A DNA stretch of 64,000 bases from Rhizobium aethiopicum (GTDB lineage: Bacteria > Pseudomonadota > Alphaproteobacteria > Rhizobiales > Rhizobiaceae): NCBI RefSeq assembly GCF_900094625.1, contig NZ_FMAJ01000002.1:62001-126000 (forward strand), read 5' to 3'. Below are positions 36,831 to 45,352 of the stretch, piece after piece (positions within the stretch are counted from its first letter, which is position 1; each line of letters starts with the position of its first letter). Under the pieces are notes generated by a model, which saw only the letters and a program-made list of their open reading frames with translations, was not told the DNA's origin and did not search any database. The translations under genes and the position numbers were made by a program.

Positions 36831-37268
36831 CTAAGCCACACTCTTGTTCAGCGCCTCGCGCAGCGCCACGATCTCCGCCTGTAGCCGGGTGAGGTCGACT
36901 GCATCGCGGCCGCTGGCTGCGGCGATGCAGCCGGGGATGCCGGTCGCTTTTTCCTTGAGGCGCTTGCCTTCGTCGGTCAGCCGAAGCACGACGACGCGTT
37001 CGTCCTCGCGGCTGCGCTCGCGCCTGATATAGCCGGCGCTTTCCAGCCTTTTGAGCAGGGGCGTCAGTGTGCTCGATTCCAGGAAGAGTTTTTCGCCGAG
37101 GCCGCCGACGGTCTGGCCATCCTCACCCCACAGCGCGACCATAGCGAGATATTGCGGATAGGTGAGGCCGAGCGTGTCGAGAAGCGGCTTATAAACCCGG
37201 TTGAAAGCGTGGCTTGCCGTATAGACGGCGAAGCAGATGAAATCGTCGAGCTTCAACTGATCCTGCAT
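36831..37268 (-). CDS. MarR family regulator, OhrR-like
   Basis: The 145-residue regulator has a winged helix of the MarR type. Residues CFAVY at about 12-16 place a Cys where OhrR has its peroxide-sensing Cys. The following KPLLDTLGLTYPQYLAMVALW, the LFLESSTLTPLLKRLE recognition helix and the SREDERVVVLRLTDEGKRL wing match OhrR closely. I chose the ATG at 37268, with AGGAG 6 bases upstream; one at 37274 is too close to it. It is divergent from a secreted esterase gene and not from an ohr gene, so the esterase is its likely target. Confidence 0.85.
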   Translation of the reverse strand: MQDQLKLDDFICFAVYTASHAFNRVYKPLLDTLGLTYPQYLAMVALWGEDGQTVGGLGEKLFLESSTLTPLLKRLESAGYIRRERSREDERVVVLRLTDEGKRLKEKATGIPGCIAAASGRDAVDLTRLQAEIVALREALNKSVA

Positions 37269-37293
37269 GGTCATCTCCTGAACTGATCAATAT

Positions 37294-37383
37294 TATATCG
37301 TGCCATAAATAATCGGAAGCGATTTTCTGTATGGCTGCCATGCGGTAATTTGCATTGCTCGTTAAACAATCGTGCGCGATATA
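37294..37383. promoter_or_regulatory. Paired half-sites in the marR-esterase divergent promoter
   Basis: TATATCGTGC (37294-37303) and GCGCGATATA (37374-37383) are inverted copies with one mismatch, one near each gene start. The second lies inside the near-palindrome ATCGTGCGCGAT. They could be operators for the MarR protein. Confidence 0.35.
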
Positions 37384-37427
37384 AATAACGTGCTCATAAC
37401 GAACACTGAACCCGAGAGGACAAGACA

Positions 37428-38441
37428 ATGTCGACCATCAAGACCGCAGTTTCCGCAGCAGCACTCCTGGCAGCCTCCGCTGTCGGCGCGTTTGCCGATC
37501 CGGTGCTCGAACCGACAACGCAGAAATTCATCGACGGGCTTGCCGGCGGCAAGCCGATCTACACGCTGTCGCCGGCGGATGCCCGTGATGTTCTGGCCGG
37601 CGCGCAGAAGGGCGACGTCAAGAAGCTAGCCGCGCAGGAGGAGAACAGGGTCATCAAGGCGGGCCCGACGGGCAGCATCAAGCTGCGCATCGTCCGTCCG
37701 GAACACGCCAAGGGCACGCTGCCCGTCATTCTCTATTTCCATGGCGGCGGCTGGGTGCTGGGTGATGCCGATACGCATGACCGGCTGGTGCGCGAAATCG
37801 CCAACGGCGCCGATGCCGCCGTCGTCTTCGTCGATTACGACCGCTCGCCGGAAGCCCGTTATCCCATTGCGATCGAACAAGCCTACGCCGCGACCAAATA
37901 TGTCGCGGAGCATTCCAATGAGTTCAAGGTAGATGCCTCCAGGCTCGCGGTCGCAGGCGACAGCGTCGGTGGCAATATGGCGGCCGTGGTGACTTTGCTT
38001 GCCAAGGAACGCGGCTGTCCTGCCATCGATCAACAGGTTCTGTTCTACCCGGTCACCGACGCCAATTTCGACAATGGTTCCTATAACCAATTCGCCAATG
38101 GGCCGTGGCTGACGAAGGAAGCTATGAAGTGGTTCTGGAACGCTTACCTGCCGGACGAGGCCAAGCGCAAGGAGCCGACGGCTTCGCCGCTGCAGGCATC
38201 GCTCGAGCAGCTTAACGGCCTGCCGCCGGCGCTTATCATCACCGATGAAAACGACGTGCTGCGCGACGAAGGCGAAGCCTATGGCCGCAAGCTCAGCCAA
38301 GCCGGCGTCAATGTCACTTCGATCCGCTACAACGGTACGATCCACGATTTCGTGCTGTTGAATGCGATTGCCGAAACGCCGGCCGTCCGCAGCGCCATCG
38401 CGGTTGCGAACGACACGCTTCGCAACGCACTGCATAAGTAA
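37428..38441 (+). CDS. Secreted alpha/beta hydrolase, HSL-type esterase
   Basis: The 337-residue protein has a signal peptide (about 1-23, cut after AFA). The hormone-sensitive lipase-like hydrolase fold shows ILYFHGGGWVLGD (oxyanion hole HGGG) at about residue 105, AVAGDSVGGNMAA (nucleophile Ser) at about 182, the Asp region ALIITDENDVLRDEG, and the His in GTIHDFVLLN. All members of the triad are present. It is probably a periplasmic carboxylesterase. It is divergent from the OhrR-like regulator and ends 6 bp from a convergent glycosyltransferase gene. Confidence 0.86.
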   Translation: MSTIKTAVSAAALLAASAVGAFADPVLEPTTQKFIDGLAGGKPIYTLSPADARDVLAGAQKGDVKKLAAQEENRVIKAGPTGSIKLRIVRPEHAKGTLPVILYFHGGGWVLGDADTHDRLVREIANGADAAVVFVDYDRSPEARYPIAIEQAYAATKYVAEHSNEFKVDASRLAVAGDSVGGNMAAVVTLLAKERGCPAIDQQVLFYPVTDANFDNGSYNQFANGPWLTKEAMKWFWNAYLPDEAKRKEPTASPLQASLEQLNGLPPALIITDENDVLRDEGEAYGRKLSQAGVNVTSIRYNGTIHDFVLLNAIAETPAVRSAIAVANDTLRNALHK

Positions 38442-38447
38442 GATCGG

Positions 38448-39629
38448 TCAATCTCGGGACGGGAGAGGCCCGGCGGTTTCACCGGGCTTTCTGCTTCTCG
38501 GAAGTGACTTGGCAAATTGCCAGGCCTTCCTCCATTTCGGCGTGATAACCCCATTGGCAGCGCGAATATTGTTGATGAATTGCTGCGTCGCCGCTTCCCA
38601 GGAATATTGCATGGCAAGCTCACGCGCCTTAATGCGCGAGGCGGAGAGGGCCGCCAGGCAGGCGGCCTCCAGGTCGGCGTCGAGTGCTCCGACCTCGCTG
38701 TCCCCACCGATGATATCGAGCGGACCGGTGACGGGGTAAGCGGCGACCGGCACACCCGATGCCAAAGCTTCTAGAATGGTGTTGCCGAAAGTGTCGGTGA
38801 GCGAGGGGAAGACGAAGACATCGGCCTGGGCATAGATTTTCGCCAGATCCTCGCCGAATTTCACACCGGTAAAATGAACGTTCGGATAACGCTGCTCCAG
38901 CTCGGCGCGCGCCGGACCATCGCCGACGACGACCTTGGAGCCCGGCAGGTCGAGATCGAGAAAGGCCGGCAGGTTCTTTTCCAAGGCCACCCGGCCGACG
39001 GTCATGAAAATCGGGCGAGGCAGGCCAAGAGGCTCCGGCTCAAGCGGCATCGGATGGAACTGGGTGGCGTCGATGCCGCGGGTCCAGGGCATCAGGTTCT
39101 TGATGCCTCTGGCCGACAATTCGCGTGCAAGGCTCGGCGTTGCCACCATGCAGCCGGCGCCGCCATTGTGGAACCAACGCACGAAGGCGTAGAGCCAGCT
39201 CTCCGGGATCGGCAGGCGGGCGGAAACATATTCCGGAAAACGTGTGTGATAGCTGGTGGAGAAAGGCATGCGCTTGCGCAGGCACCAGCGGCGGGCGGTC
39301 AATCCCAGCGGACCTTCGGTGGCAATATGCACATAGGTTGGATTGTGCTTTTCGATCTCGCGCGCGACACGGCGATAATTGGCGATCGACAGGCGGATCT
39401 CAGGATAGGTCGGGCAGGGGATGCTGTGGAAGCGCTCGGGCGTCACCATCGAAACATCGACACCCATTTTCGCCAGTTCGCGGTTGGTGTTCTCGATCGA
39501 ACGGACGACCCCGTTGACCTGGGGATGCCAGGCGTCGGTGACGATTACCAGCCGTTCCGGCAGGTTGCCGGCGGAAGCGGCATTGGCCCAGCTCTCGCCG
39601 CTGTAAGTATTTGCCGGACGTTGCAGCAT
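38448..39629 (-). CDS. Glycosyltransferase family 4 protein
   Basis: The 393-residue GT-B enzyme has the N-terminal VTDAWHPQVNGVVRSIENTNREL typical of GT4 enzymes that act on lipid acceptors. PRPIFMTVGRVALEKNL starts the C-terminal domain, and VFPSLTDTFGNTILEALASGVPVAAYPV gives the E-x7-E nucleotide-sugar site. The ATG at 39629 is preferred over a TTG 36 bases upstream. It is likely to glycosylate a membrane lipid (rhizobia have glycolipids made by such enzymes), but donor and acceptor are not shown by sequence. Confidence 0.85.
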   Translation of the reverse strand: MLQRPANTYSGESWANAASAGNLPERLVIVTDAWHPQVNGVVRSIENTNRELAKMGVDVSMVTPERFHSIPCPTYPEIRLSIANYRRVAREIEKHNPTYVHIATEGPLGLTARRWCLRKRMPFSTSYHTRFPEYVSARLPIPESWLYAFVRWFHNGGAGCMVATPSLARELSARGIKNLMPWTRGIDATQFHPMPLEPEPLGLPRPIFMTVGRVALEKNLPAFLDLDLPGSKVVVGDGPARAELEQRYPNVHFTGVKFGEDLAKIYAQADVFVFPSLTDTFGNTILEALASGVPVAAYPVTGPLDIIGGDSEVGALDADLEAACLAALSASRIKARELAMQYSWEAATQQFINNIRAANGVITPKWRKAWQFAKSLPRSRKPGETAGPLPSRD

Positions 39630-39833
39630 GTCGCGATTTCCATCCGCGTTGCAGTGATCTGTCAACGCTCAACCCCAAAGCGGGGTTCCGGAACGGCGAT
39701 TCCCGCTTGCTTATTTTGAGGCATGACCATGATGGAAATATTACAGCCGCTTGCCAGTGTTTTCAGTCTTCTAGCGGCTCGATCGCCGCGAATATGTCAG
39801 CGGCCGATCGCAGTTTTCAGGCAGAAAGAATGA

Positions 39834-39857
39834 CGGCGCCGGTCGGGACCGGCGCCG
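39834..39857 (-). terminator. GC-rich hairpin downstream of glnII
   Basis: CGGCGCCGGTC (39834-39844) and its exact complement (39847-39857) form an 11-bp stem with a 2-base loop. On the minus strand it is followed by TCATTCTTTC. It is placed to terminate glnII transcription. Confidence 0.6.
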
Positions 39858-39869
39858 CTTGGGAGCCTT

Positions 39870-39972
39870 AGAGCGCCGTGCGTCCTTTCGGACGCACAAA
39901 GGACGCTCTTACATTTGAAGCTACGCATCGTGCTTTCCGAAAACCGACTTAGATTTTCGGGCCGATGCGCTA
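39870..39972. repeat. 103-bp rhizobial two-hairpin repeat abutting glnII
   Basis: One half contains GTGCGTCC-TTTC-GGACGCAC inside outer AGAGCG/CGCTCT arms. The other has CGAAAA and TTTTCG arms inside GCATCG/CGATGC arms. I recall this as a very common intergenic repeat in Rhizobium. Its right end supplies the TAG stop of glnII. Confidence 0.7.
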
Positions 39973-41010
39973 TGCGGCAGCGGAAGCCGAACCGGCGAGC
40001 GGAACTTCCGAGATCGTCTTCAGAACCTGCGAAGCGATCTGGTAGGGGCAGCCCTGCGAATTCGGGCGGCGATCTTCCAGATAGCCCTTGTAGTCGTTCT
40101 TGATGAAGGAGTGCGGCACGCGGATCGAAGCGCCACGGTCGGCAACGCCGTAGGAGAACTTGTTCCACGGAGCCGTCTCGTGCTTGCCGGTCAGGCGCTT
40201 GTCGTTGTCGGGACCGTAAACGTTGATGTGGTCCATCAGGTTCTTCTCGAACTGTGCCATCAGCGCTTCGAAATAGGCCTTGCCGCCGACTTCGCGCATG
40301 TACTTGGTCGAGAAGTTGCAGTGCATTCCCGAGCCGTTCCAGTCGGTGTCGCCGAGCGGCTTGCAGTGATACTCGATGTCGATGCCATATTTTTCGGTCA
40401 GGCGCTGCAGCAGGTAGCGTGCCATCCAGATCTGGTCGGCAGCCTTCTTGGAGCCCTTGCCGAAGATCTGGAATTCCCACTGACCCTTGGCCACTTCGGC
40501 ATTGATGCCTTCGTGGTTGATGCCGGCAGCGAGGCAGAGATCGAGATGTTCTTCGACGATTTCGCGGGCAACCGAGCCGACGTTCGAATAGCCGACGCCG
40601 GTGTAGTAGGGGCCCTGCGGAGCCGGGTAGCCGGACTCGGGGAAGCCGAGCGGACGGCCGTTTTCGTAGAAGAAGTATTCCTGCTCGAAGCCGAACCAGG
40701 CATCTTCATCGTCAAGAATGGTGGCGCGGGCGTTGCTCGGGTGCGGCGTGACGCCATCGGGCATCATGACTTCGCACATGACGAGCACGCCGTTGGTACG
40801 GGCCGGGTCGGGATAGATGGCGACGGGCTTCAGCACGCAATCGGAGCTGCGGCCTTCGGCCTGCATGGTCGACGAACCGTCGAAGCCCCAGAGCGGAAGC
40901 TGTTCCAGCGTCGGGAATGCGTCGAATTCCTTGATCTGCGTCTTGCCACGCAGGTTCGGTACCGGGGTGTACCCATCGAGCCAAATATACTCGAGCTTAT
41001 ATTTTGTCAT
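39970..41010 (-). CDS. glnII: Glutamine synthetase type II
   Basis: The 346-residue enzyme makes glutamine from glutamate and ammonium. It is the eukaryote-like GSII form typical of rhizobia: short length, LPLWGFDGSSTMQAEGRSSD near residue 45, WFGFEQEYFFYENGRPLGFP near 125, GINHEGINAEVAKGQWEFQI in the middle, and GKHETAPWNKFSYGVADRGASIR near 280. The ATG at 41010 starts MTKYKLEYIWLDGYTP. Upstream lie a sigma-54 promoter and NtrC-like sites, so it should be induced when nitrogen is short. The divergent gstI encodes its translational inhibitor in R. leguminosarum. The stop codon lies at the edge of a repeat. Confidence 0.97.
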   Translation of the reverse strand: MTKYKLEYIWLDGYTPVPNLRGKTQIKEFDAFPTLEQLPLWGFDGSSTMQAEGRSSDCVLKPVAIYPDPARTNGVLVMCEVMMPDGVTPHPSNARATILDDEDAWFGFEQEYFFYENGRPLGFPESGYPAPQGPYYTGVGYSNVGSVAREIVEEHLDLCLAAGINHEGINAEVAKGQWEFQIFGKGSKKAADQIWMARYLLQRLTEKYGIDIEYHCKPLGDTDWNGSGMHCNFSTKYMREVGGKAYFEALMAQFEKNLMDHINVYGPDNDKRLTGKHETAPWNKFSYGVADRGASIRVPHSFIKNDYKGYLEDRRPNSQGCPYQIASQVLKTISEVPLAGSASAAA

Positions 41011-41100
41011 CGTGACTCTCTCAATGCGACGAAGGTGAGCAAACCCGGAGACGATCTCGGCGCATAAACGCATCCGACCGCCAGGGGATGCACCTAGTGA

Positions 41101-41117
41101 AGCACGTAGCGTGCCAG
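41101..41117 (-). promoter_or_regulatory. Sigma-54 promoter of glnII
   Basis: The minus strand reads CTGGCACGCTACGTGCT. The -24 GG and -12 GC are spaced by exactly 10 bases, as sigma-54 requires; the only weak point is G for T in the TTGC box. Transcription should start near 41090, giving a leader of about 80 bases. Confidence 0.8.
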
Positions 41118-41346
41118 TTTGATCGCCGGCGAAAGAAAATTCTTAAATGGGTCGCTCGATCTGCGCTTTTCCTTTCTCGAGAGAAGTCCGTTTGAACGAT
41201 CGAAGGCTGATTCATCAGGAGGATAAGAGATTTCCTGCCTTGGAACCGGATGAAAATTTGGGCGTTTGTTCGAAATGGTGAAGTGTTGAACAAATAGGCG
41301 GAAGCTTCTGGCGTAGACAGCATATGGATCAATCATAGTAGCTGTG

Positions 41347-41383
41347 TGCATATATTTTATGCAATTTGCATAAACTATGTGCA
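41347..41383. promoter_or_regulatory. Two NtrC-like palindromes between glnII and gstI
   Basis: TGCATATATTTTATGCA (41347-41363) and TGCATAAACTATGTGCA (41367-41383) are 17-bp sites with TGCA ends, as in NtrC sites, 20 bp apart, so on one face of the helix. They lie about 230-270 bp upstream of the glnII sigma-54 promoter. The second overlaps the likely gstI -35. Confidence 0.65.
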
Positions 41384-41395
41384 TCATGCTATGGT
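41366..41395 (+). promoter_or_regulatory. Candidate sigma-70 promoter of gstI
   Basis: TTGCAT (41366-41371), 18 bases, TATGGT (41390-41395). It overlaps the second NtrC-like site, so bound NtrC would block it. Confidence 0.5.
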
Positions 41396-41439
41396 CGCGG
41401 TCCTGATATCGATGCGCCGAACTGAAGGGAGGCGATCTC

Positions 41440-41631
41440 ATGCCCACTGGTTTCCATCGTGAATCCGCAACCATCTACCAGTTTCCGGTCAAGCCCACGC
41501 GGGTCGTCAGCCGGTTCGAGCGCACCAGGCTGATGGAGCGTGAGGCGGCCGATGTTTGCGACGCGGCGCTCGACAGCTGCTGGTATCATGACGAGGCGGT
41601 TCGCGAGCCCGATCGGCCGATCAAGTCCTGA
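41440..41631 (+). CDS. gstI: GstI, glutamine synthetase translational inhibitor
   Basis: The 63-residue protein matches the size, sequence style (MPTGFHRESATIYQFPVKP) and position of GstI described in R. leguminosarum, which blocks glnII translation when nitrogen is plentiful and is itself repressed by NtrC. A strong GGGAGG lies 8 bases upstream of the ATG. It is divergent from glnII with 429 bp between the starts. The protein has no membrane segment. Identification rests on memory of the published pair together with this layout. Confidence 0.85.
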   Translation: MPTGFHRESATIYQFPVKPTRVVSRFERTRLMEREAADVCDAALDSCWYHDEAVREPDRPIKS

Positions 41632-41764
41632 TTTCCGACCCCTCAACGGTGTGAAGATCCCGACAGGGCGCGGAGCGCCGGCGTCGCCTAATATTCTATC
41701 GTCAGGCGCGGGCCGAAATAAGTCGCGATTTTCAAAGCCGCTATACAGTTTTGCGCGACATGCG

Positions 41765-42688
41765 CTAGCCGCCATTCAGCCCAAGTTTTTCCTTCGCCAC
41801 CAATGCGCCGTGTTCACTGACCACCCGGGCGGCGACGCCTGCGGCGAAGCGGGCGGCGGCGGTGGCATCCCCTGATTCCAGATAGGATGCGAGGAAGGCG
41901 CCGTTGAAACTGTCGCCGGCACTTGTCGTATCGACCACCGTCTCGACCTTTTCGGCCGGAACGAAGGTCTCATCGCCGGCGAAGTTCAACCTGACGCCGT
42001 CGGCGCCGTTCTTGACCACGATATTGATAGCGCCGAGTGCGAGATAGCGATGGATCGTCGCCTCGATGGAATCGTCGCCGAAATGGGCGGCCTCGTCGTC
42101 GAAACTCGGCATGACGAGCACGGAGGAGCGGGCGCCCTCGCTGATCGTCGCATGCATCACGTCGTAACTCGACCACAGGCGGGGACGGATGTTCGGGTCG
42201 AACACCACGAGCTTGCCGACGGCCTTGGCGCGGCGGATTTCGGCCAGCAGCGTTGCGGCATCCTCCTGCGGCAGGATGGCAAGGGTGATGCCGGAGAAAT
42301 ATATGACATCAGCGCTTTCCACTGCTTCGCGCAGATGGTCCGGATCGGCAGCCAGGCTGCGGGCGGCCGAACTGTCGCGCCAATAGCTGAAGGAGCGTTC
42401 GCCGTTCTTGAGGTTGATCATGTAGAGGCCCGGCGTCTTGCCCTTGATGTGGCGGATGAGGCTCGTGCCGATCCCCGCCCTGGCGATGAAGGCCGCCATC
42501 TCCTCAGACAGGGCGTCGTCGCCGAGAGCCGTGAGGTAATCGACCGACCAGTCGGGTCCAAGGCAAGCGCGGGCATACCAGGCGGTGTTGAAGGTATCGC
42601 CGGCAAAACCCTTGCGCAACAGGCCGTCGCCGGCCTGCGAGAGCTCCACCATGCATTCACCGATCGATAGAAACCGTCTTCCGCTCAC
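41765..42688 (-). CDS. kdgK: PfkB family sugar kinase, 2-keto-3-deoxygluconate kinase type
   Basis: The 307-residue ribokinase-fold kinase starts FLSIGECMVELSQ. GFAGDTFNTAWYARA near residue 28 and SFSYWRDSSAARSLA near 100 are features of KDG kinases, which feed the Entner-Doudoroff pathway. The C-terminal DTTSAGDSFNGAFLASYL holds the anion hole and the catalytic Asp. No uronate genes are nearby, so the substrate is inferred from sequence only. It stands alone between gstI and a small secreted-protein gene. Confidence 0.82.
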   Translation of the reverse strand: MSGRRFLSIGECMVELSQAGDGLLRKGFAGDTFNTAWYARACLGPDWSVDYLTALGDDALSEEMAAFIARAGIGTSLIRHIKGKTPGLYMINLKNGERSFSYWRDSSAARSLAADPDHLREAVESADVIYFSGITLAILPQEDAATLLAEIRRAKAVGKLVVFDPNIRPRLWSSYDVMHATISEGARSSVLVMPSFDDEAAHFGDDSIEATIHRYLALGAINIVVKNGADGVRLNFAGDETFVPAEKVETVVDTTSAGDSFNGAFLASYLESGDATAAARFAAGVAARVVSEHGALVAKEKLGLNGG

Positions 42689-42826
42689 CTGATCCTCCCG
42701 GCAACGGAGCGCCGCTGATCAACAGGACGCTCTATGGCTTTGAATTGACGCTTCATCCGCTGATACGCGGAGCCGGGCGGGGTGACAAGCGCCGATATTG
42801 CGAGCGCCGATCCGATAGAATCAAAA

Positions 42827-42854
42827 GCCCGCCTTTGGCCAAGCGAAGGCGGGC
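42827..42854 (-). terminator. Rho-independent terminator of the 42870 gene
   Basis: GCCCGCCTT (42827-42835) pairs with AAGGCGGGC (42846-42854). On the minus strand the stem is followed by TTTTGATT. It lies 15 bases after the stop of the small secreted-protein gene. Confidence 0.75.
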
Positions 42855-42869
42855 GCCGGCGAAGGGTGC

Positions 42870-43211
42870 TTATTCGTGGATGGTGTAGCTGCCGAGCGCG
42901 CAAAGATCCTGCGTGTCTTCGGTGGTGTCGAGATTCGAGTTTTCATCGAATTCGAAGCGCATGTCGTATTTGCAGACGGTGCGACCATCGGCGATGGTGA
43001 TATTCACGCTTTCGCCCGGATTGAGAACATCCTCGCCGAAGACGTCCTCTTCCCAGCTGTCCACGCCCGCCGGCGAGCTGTAGAAACGAGTCAGCACAGA
43101 CTTGGTTCCGTTGGTGAGTTGGAACTTCAGATCTTCGGCACGTGACGGCATGGCGGAGGCGGAGACGATCGCAGCTGCGAGTGCGATAGATCCCAATAGT
43201 TTCGATTTCAT
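42870..43211 (-). CDS. Small secreted protein, unknown function
   Basis: The 113-residue protein has a clear signal peptide (about 1-25, cut after SRA). The mature part is acidic and beta-rich, with two cysteines (VCKYDMRFEF and LCALGSYTIHE). Stretches such as FQLTNGTKSVLTRFYSSP and NPGESVNITIADGRTVCKYD suggest a small periplasmic beta-sandwich. I do not recognise a characterised family. It has its own terminator, so it is a single-gene unit. Confidence 0.75.
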   Translation of the reverse strand: MKSKLLGSIALAAAIVSASAMPSRAEDLKFQLTNGTKSVLTRFYSSPAGVDSWEEDVFGEDVLNPGESVNITIADGRTVCKYDMRFEFDENSNLDTTEDTQDLCALGSYTIHE

Positions 43212-43370
43212 GTAATGCGTCCCCGGCCCATGATTAGGCGGAATCTGGATAGCACATGCTCCTATAACTCTTTCTTATCGGAGACTTTAGATTGCAAAAT
43301 AAGTCCGCTGCTCCGTTGCGATGCCGACCGTCGGGGAGGTGAAGGCCGCTTCAGGCAGCCATCATTCCAT

Positions 43371-44357
43371 TCATGGCCTGTCCATATGGTAGCAGGCAGC
43401 CTTCTGGCCGGGGCGGACTTCCTCGGTCGGCGGCATTTCCGTGCGACAGATATCGGTCGCCTTCCAGCAGCGGGGAGAGAAGACGCAGCCCTTCGGCGGG
43501 TTGAGCGGCGAGGGCGGATCACCCTGCAGGCGGATGCGGGTACGCAGCCGCGCGAGCTTCGGGTCCGGGATCGGCGCTGCCGAGAAGAGCGCCTGGGTAT
43601 AGGGATGGGCGGGATGATCGAAGACGGTGGCGCAGTCGCCCGATTCCACCACGCGGCCAAGATAGAGCACCAGCACATCGTCGGAGATCAGGCGCACGAC
43701 GGAGAGATCGTGGCTGATGAAGATCAGCGTCAGGCCGAATTCCTTGCGCAGCTTGCGCAGCAGCGTGATCACCTGGCCCTGTATCGAGACGTCGAGAGCC
43801 GAAACCGGCTCGTCGCAGATGATGAGCTTCGGTCTGGTGATGACTGCGCGGGCAATGCCGATGCGTTGCGCCTGGCCGCCGGAGAATTCGTGCGGATAGC
43901 GGTTGATCATCTCCGGCACCAGGCCGACGGCGCCCATGATCTCGCGGACACGGTCGGTGCGCTCGGCCTTCGACAGCTTCGGCTCGAAGACGGTGAGCGG
44001 CTCGGCGATGATATCTCCGACCGTCATGCGCGGGTCGAGCGAGGCGATCGGATCCTGGAAGATGATCTGCATGTCGCGGCGGGCGGCGCGCATTTCCTCC
44101 TCCGTGAGATCGAGAAGATTGCGGCCCTGCCAGAGAATCCGACCTTTCTGCGATTTCAGGAGCCGCAGGATGGAGCGGCCGAGCGTCGATTTGCCGCAGC
44201 CGGATTCGCCGACGACGCCGAGCGTGCGGCCTTCGGCGAGGTCGAAGCTGACATTGTTGACGGCGGTGAGGAAGACCGGCGGTTTGAACAAGCCTTTCGC
44301 CGGCAGTTCGAACTGGGTCGTCAGGTTCTCGACCCTCAGAAGCGATCGGTCAGCCAT
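43371..44357 (-). CDS. oppF: Oligopeptide ABC transporter, ATP-binding protein OppF
   Basis: The 328-residue ATPase powers peptide import together with OppD. Walker A is GESGCGKST (about residue 49), the signature is FSGGQAQRIGIARA, Walker B is LIICDEPVSALD, and the switch His is in ISHDLSVV. The C-terminal part has the Cys-containing GCVFSPRCWKATDIC motif of the oligopeptide subfamily. It overlaps oppD by 8 bp and is the last gene of the operon. Confidence 0.93.
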   Translation of the reverse strand: MADRSLLRVENLTTQFELPAKGLFKPPVFLTAVNNVSFDLAEGRTLGVVGESGCGKSTLGRSILRLLKSQKGRILWQGRNLLDLTEEEMRAARRDMQIIFQDPIASLDPRMTVGDIIAEPLTVFEPKLSKAERTDRVREIMGAVGLVPEMINRYPHEFSGGQAQRIGIARAVITRPKLIICDEPVSALDVSIQGQVITLLRKLRKEFGLTLIFISHDLSVVRLISDDVLVLYLGRVVESGDCATVFDHPAHPYTQALFSAAPIPDPKLARLRTRIRLQGDPPSPLNPPKGCVFSPRCWKATDICRTEMPPTEEVRPGQKAACYHMDRP

Positions 44358-45351
44358 GGTTCAGCAACTCCTCACGACGCGGGAAGGGATGGTAACAGGC
44401 GGCACAGTGGCGCGGCGCCAGGGTTTCGAGGGCGGGCGGACGATCGATGCAATCGTCCTGGACCTGCGAACAGCGCGGCGAGAAATTGCAGCCCTTCGGC
44501 AGGTGCTGCAGGTTCGGCGGCCGGCCGGGGATGACGACGAGGTCGTCGACATCTTGGTCCGGGCGCGGGATCGAGGCATGCAGCGCCGCCGTATAGGGGT
44601 GGGCCGGATTGTCGAAGAGTTCGTCGACGGGCGCCTCCTCGACGATGCGGCCGGCATACATGACGGCGACGCGGTCGGCTAGGCCGGCGACGACACCGAG
44701 ATCATGGGTGATCATGATGAGCGCTGTGTTCATCTCCGCCGTCAGATCGTTGAAGAGATCGAGGATCTGCGCCTGGATGGTGACGTCGAGCGCGGTCGTC
44801 GGCTCGTCGGCAATCAGCAGCTTCGGCTTGGTGAGCAGCGCCATGGCGATGACGATGCGCTGGCGCATGCCGCCTGACAGTTCGTGCGGATAGAGATGGA
44901 AGCGCCGCGTCGGGTCGGGGATGCCGACGCGCTTGAGCATGTCGAGGGCGGCGTCGGAAGCCGCGCGCGCCGTCAGGCCGCGGTGAACCTCGAGCTGTTC
45001 CGTCAGCTGCCGGGAAATCTTCAGCGACGGGTTCAAGGCGGTCATTGGGTCCTGGAAGACCATGGCCATGTCCTTGCCGCGGATCTGATCGAGCTCGCGC
45101 GGTTTCAGCGACAGCACGTCCTTGCCTTCGAGCAGCGCCTGTCCTGCCGTCCTGCCGTTCTTGGCGATGAGGCCCATGATGCCGAGGAAGGTCTGGCTTT
45201 TGCCGGAGCCGGACTCGCCGACGATGGCAATGCGCTCGCCGCGCCGGATGGTGAGGTTCATGTTGGAAACCGCCTTCACCTCGCCGTCTGGCGTCGCGAA
45301 GGTGATCGAGTAATCCTTGAGTTCGAGGAGGATGTCTTTTTCTTGAAGCAT
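44350..45351 (-). CDS. oppD: Oligopeptide ABC transporter, ATP-binding protein OppD
   Basis: The 333-residue ATPase has Walker [10 protein letters not shown], signature [15 protein letters not shown], Walker [13 protein letters not shown] and [13 protein letters not shown]. The C-terminal oligopeptide motif is [18 protein letters not shown]. The ATG at 45351 is preferred over the frame start 45 bases upstream, which lies inside oppC. It begins 1 base after the oppC stop. Confidence 0.93.
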   Translation of the reverse strand: MLQEKDILLELKDYSITFATPDGEVKAVSNMNLTIRRGERIAIVGESGSGKSQTFLGIMGLIAKNGRTAGQALLEGKDVLSLKPRELDQIRGKDMAMVFQDPMTALNPSLKISRQLTEQLEVHRGLTARAASDAALDMLKRVGIPDPTRRFHLYPHELSGGMRQRIVIAMALLTKPKLLIADEPTTALDVTIQAQILDLFNDLTAEMNTALIMITHDLGVVAGLADRVAVMYAGRIVEEAPVDELFDNPAHPYTAALHASIPRPDQDVDDLVVIPGRPPNLQHLPKGCNFSPRCSQVQDDCIDRPPALETLAPRHCAACYHPFPRREELLNHG

Positions 45352-45352
45352 T

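Noticed and set aside
41090..41107. NtrC site just downstream of the glnII promoter (TGCTTC...GGTGCA)
   Set aside because: The half-site spacing is one base short of the 17-bp NtrC form and the position is downstream of the start of transcription.
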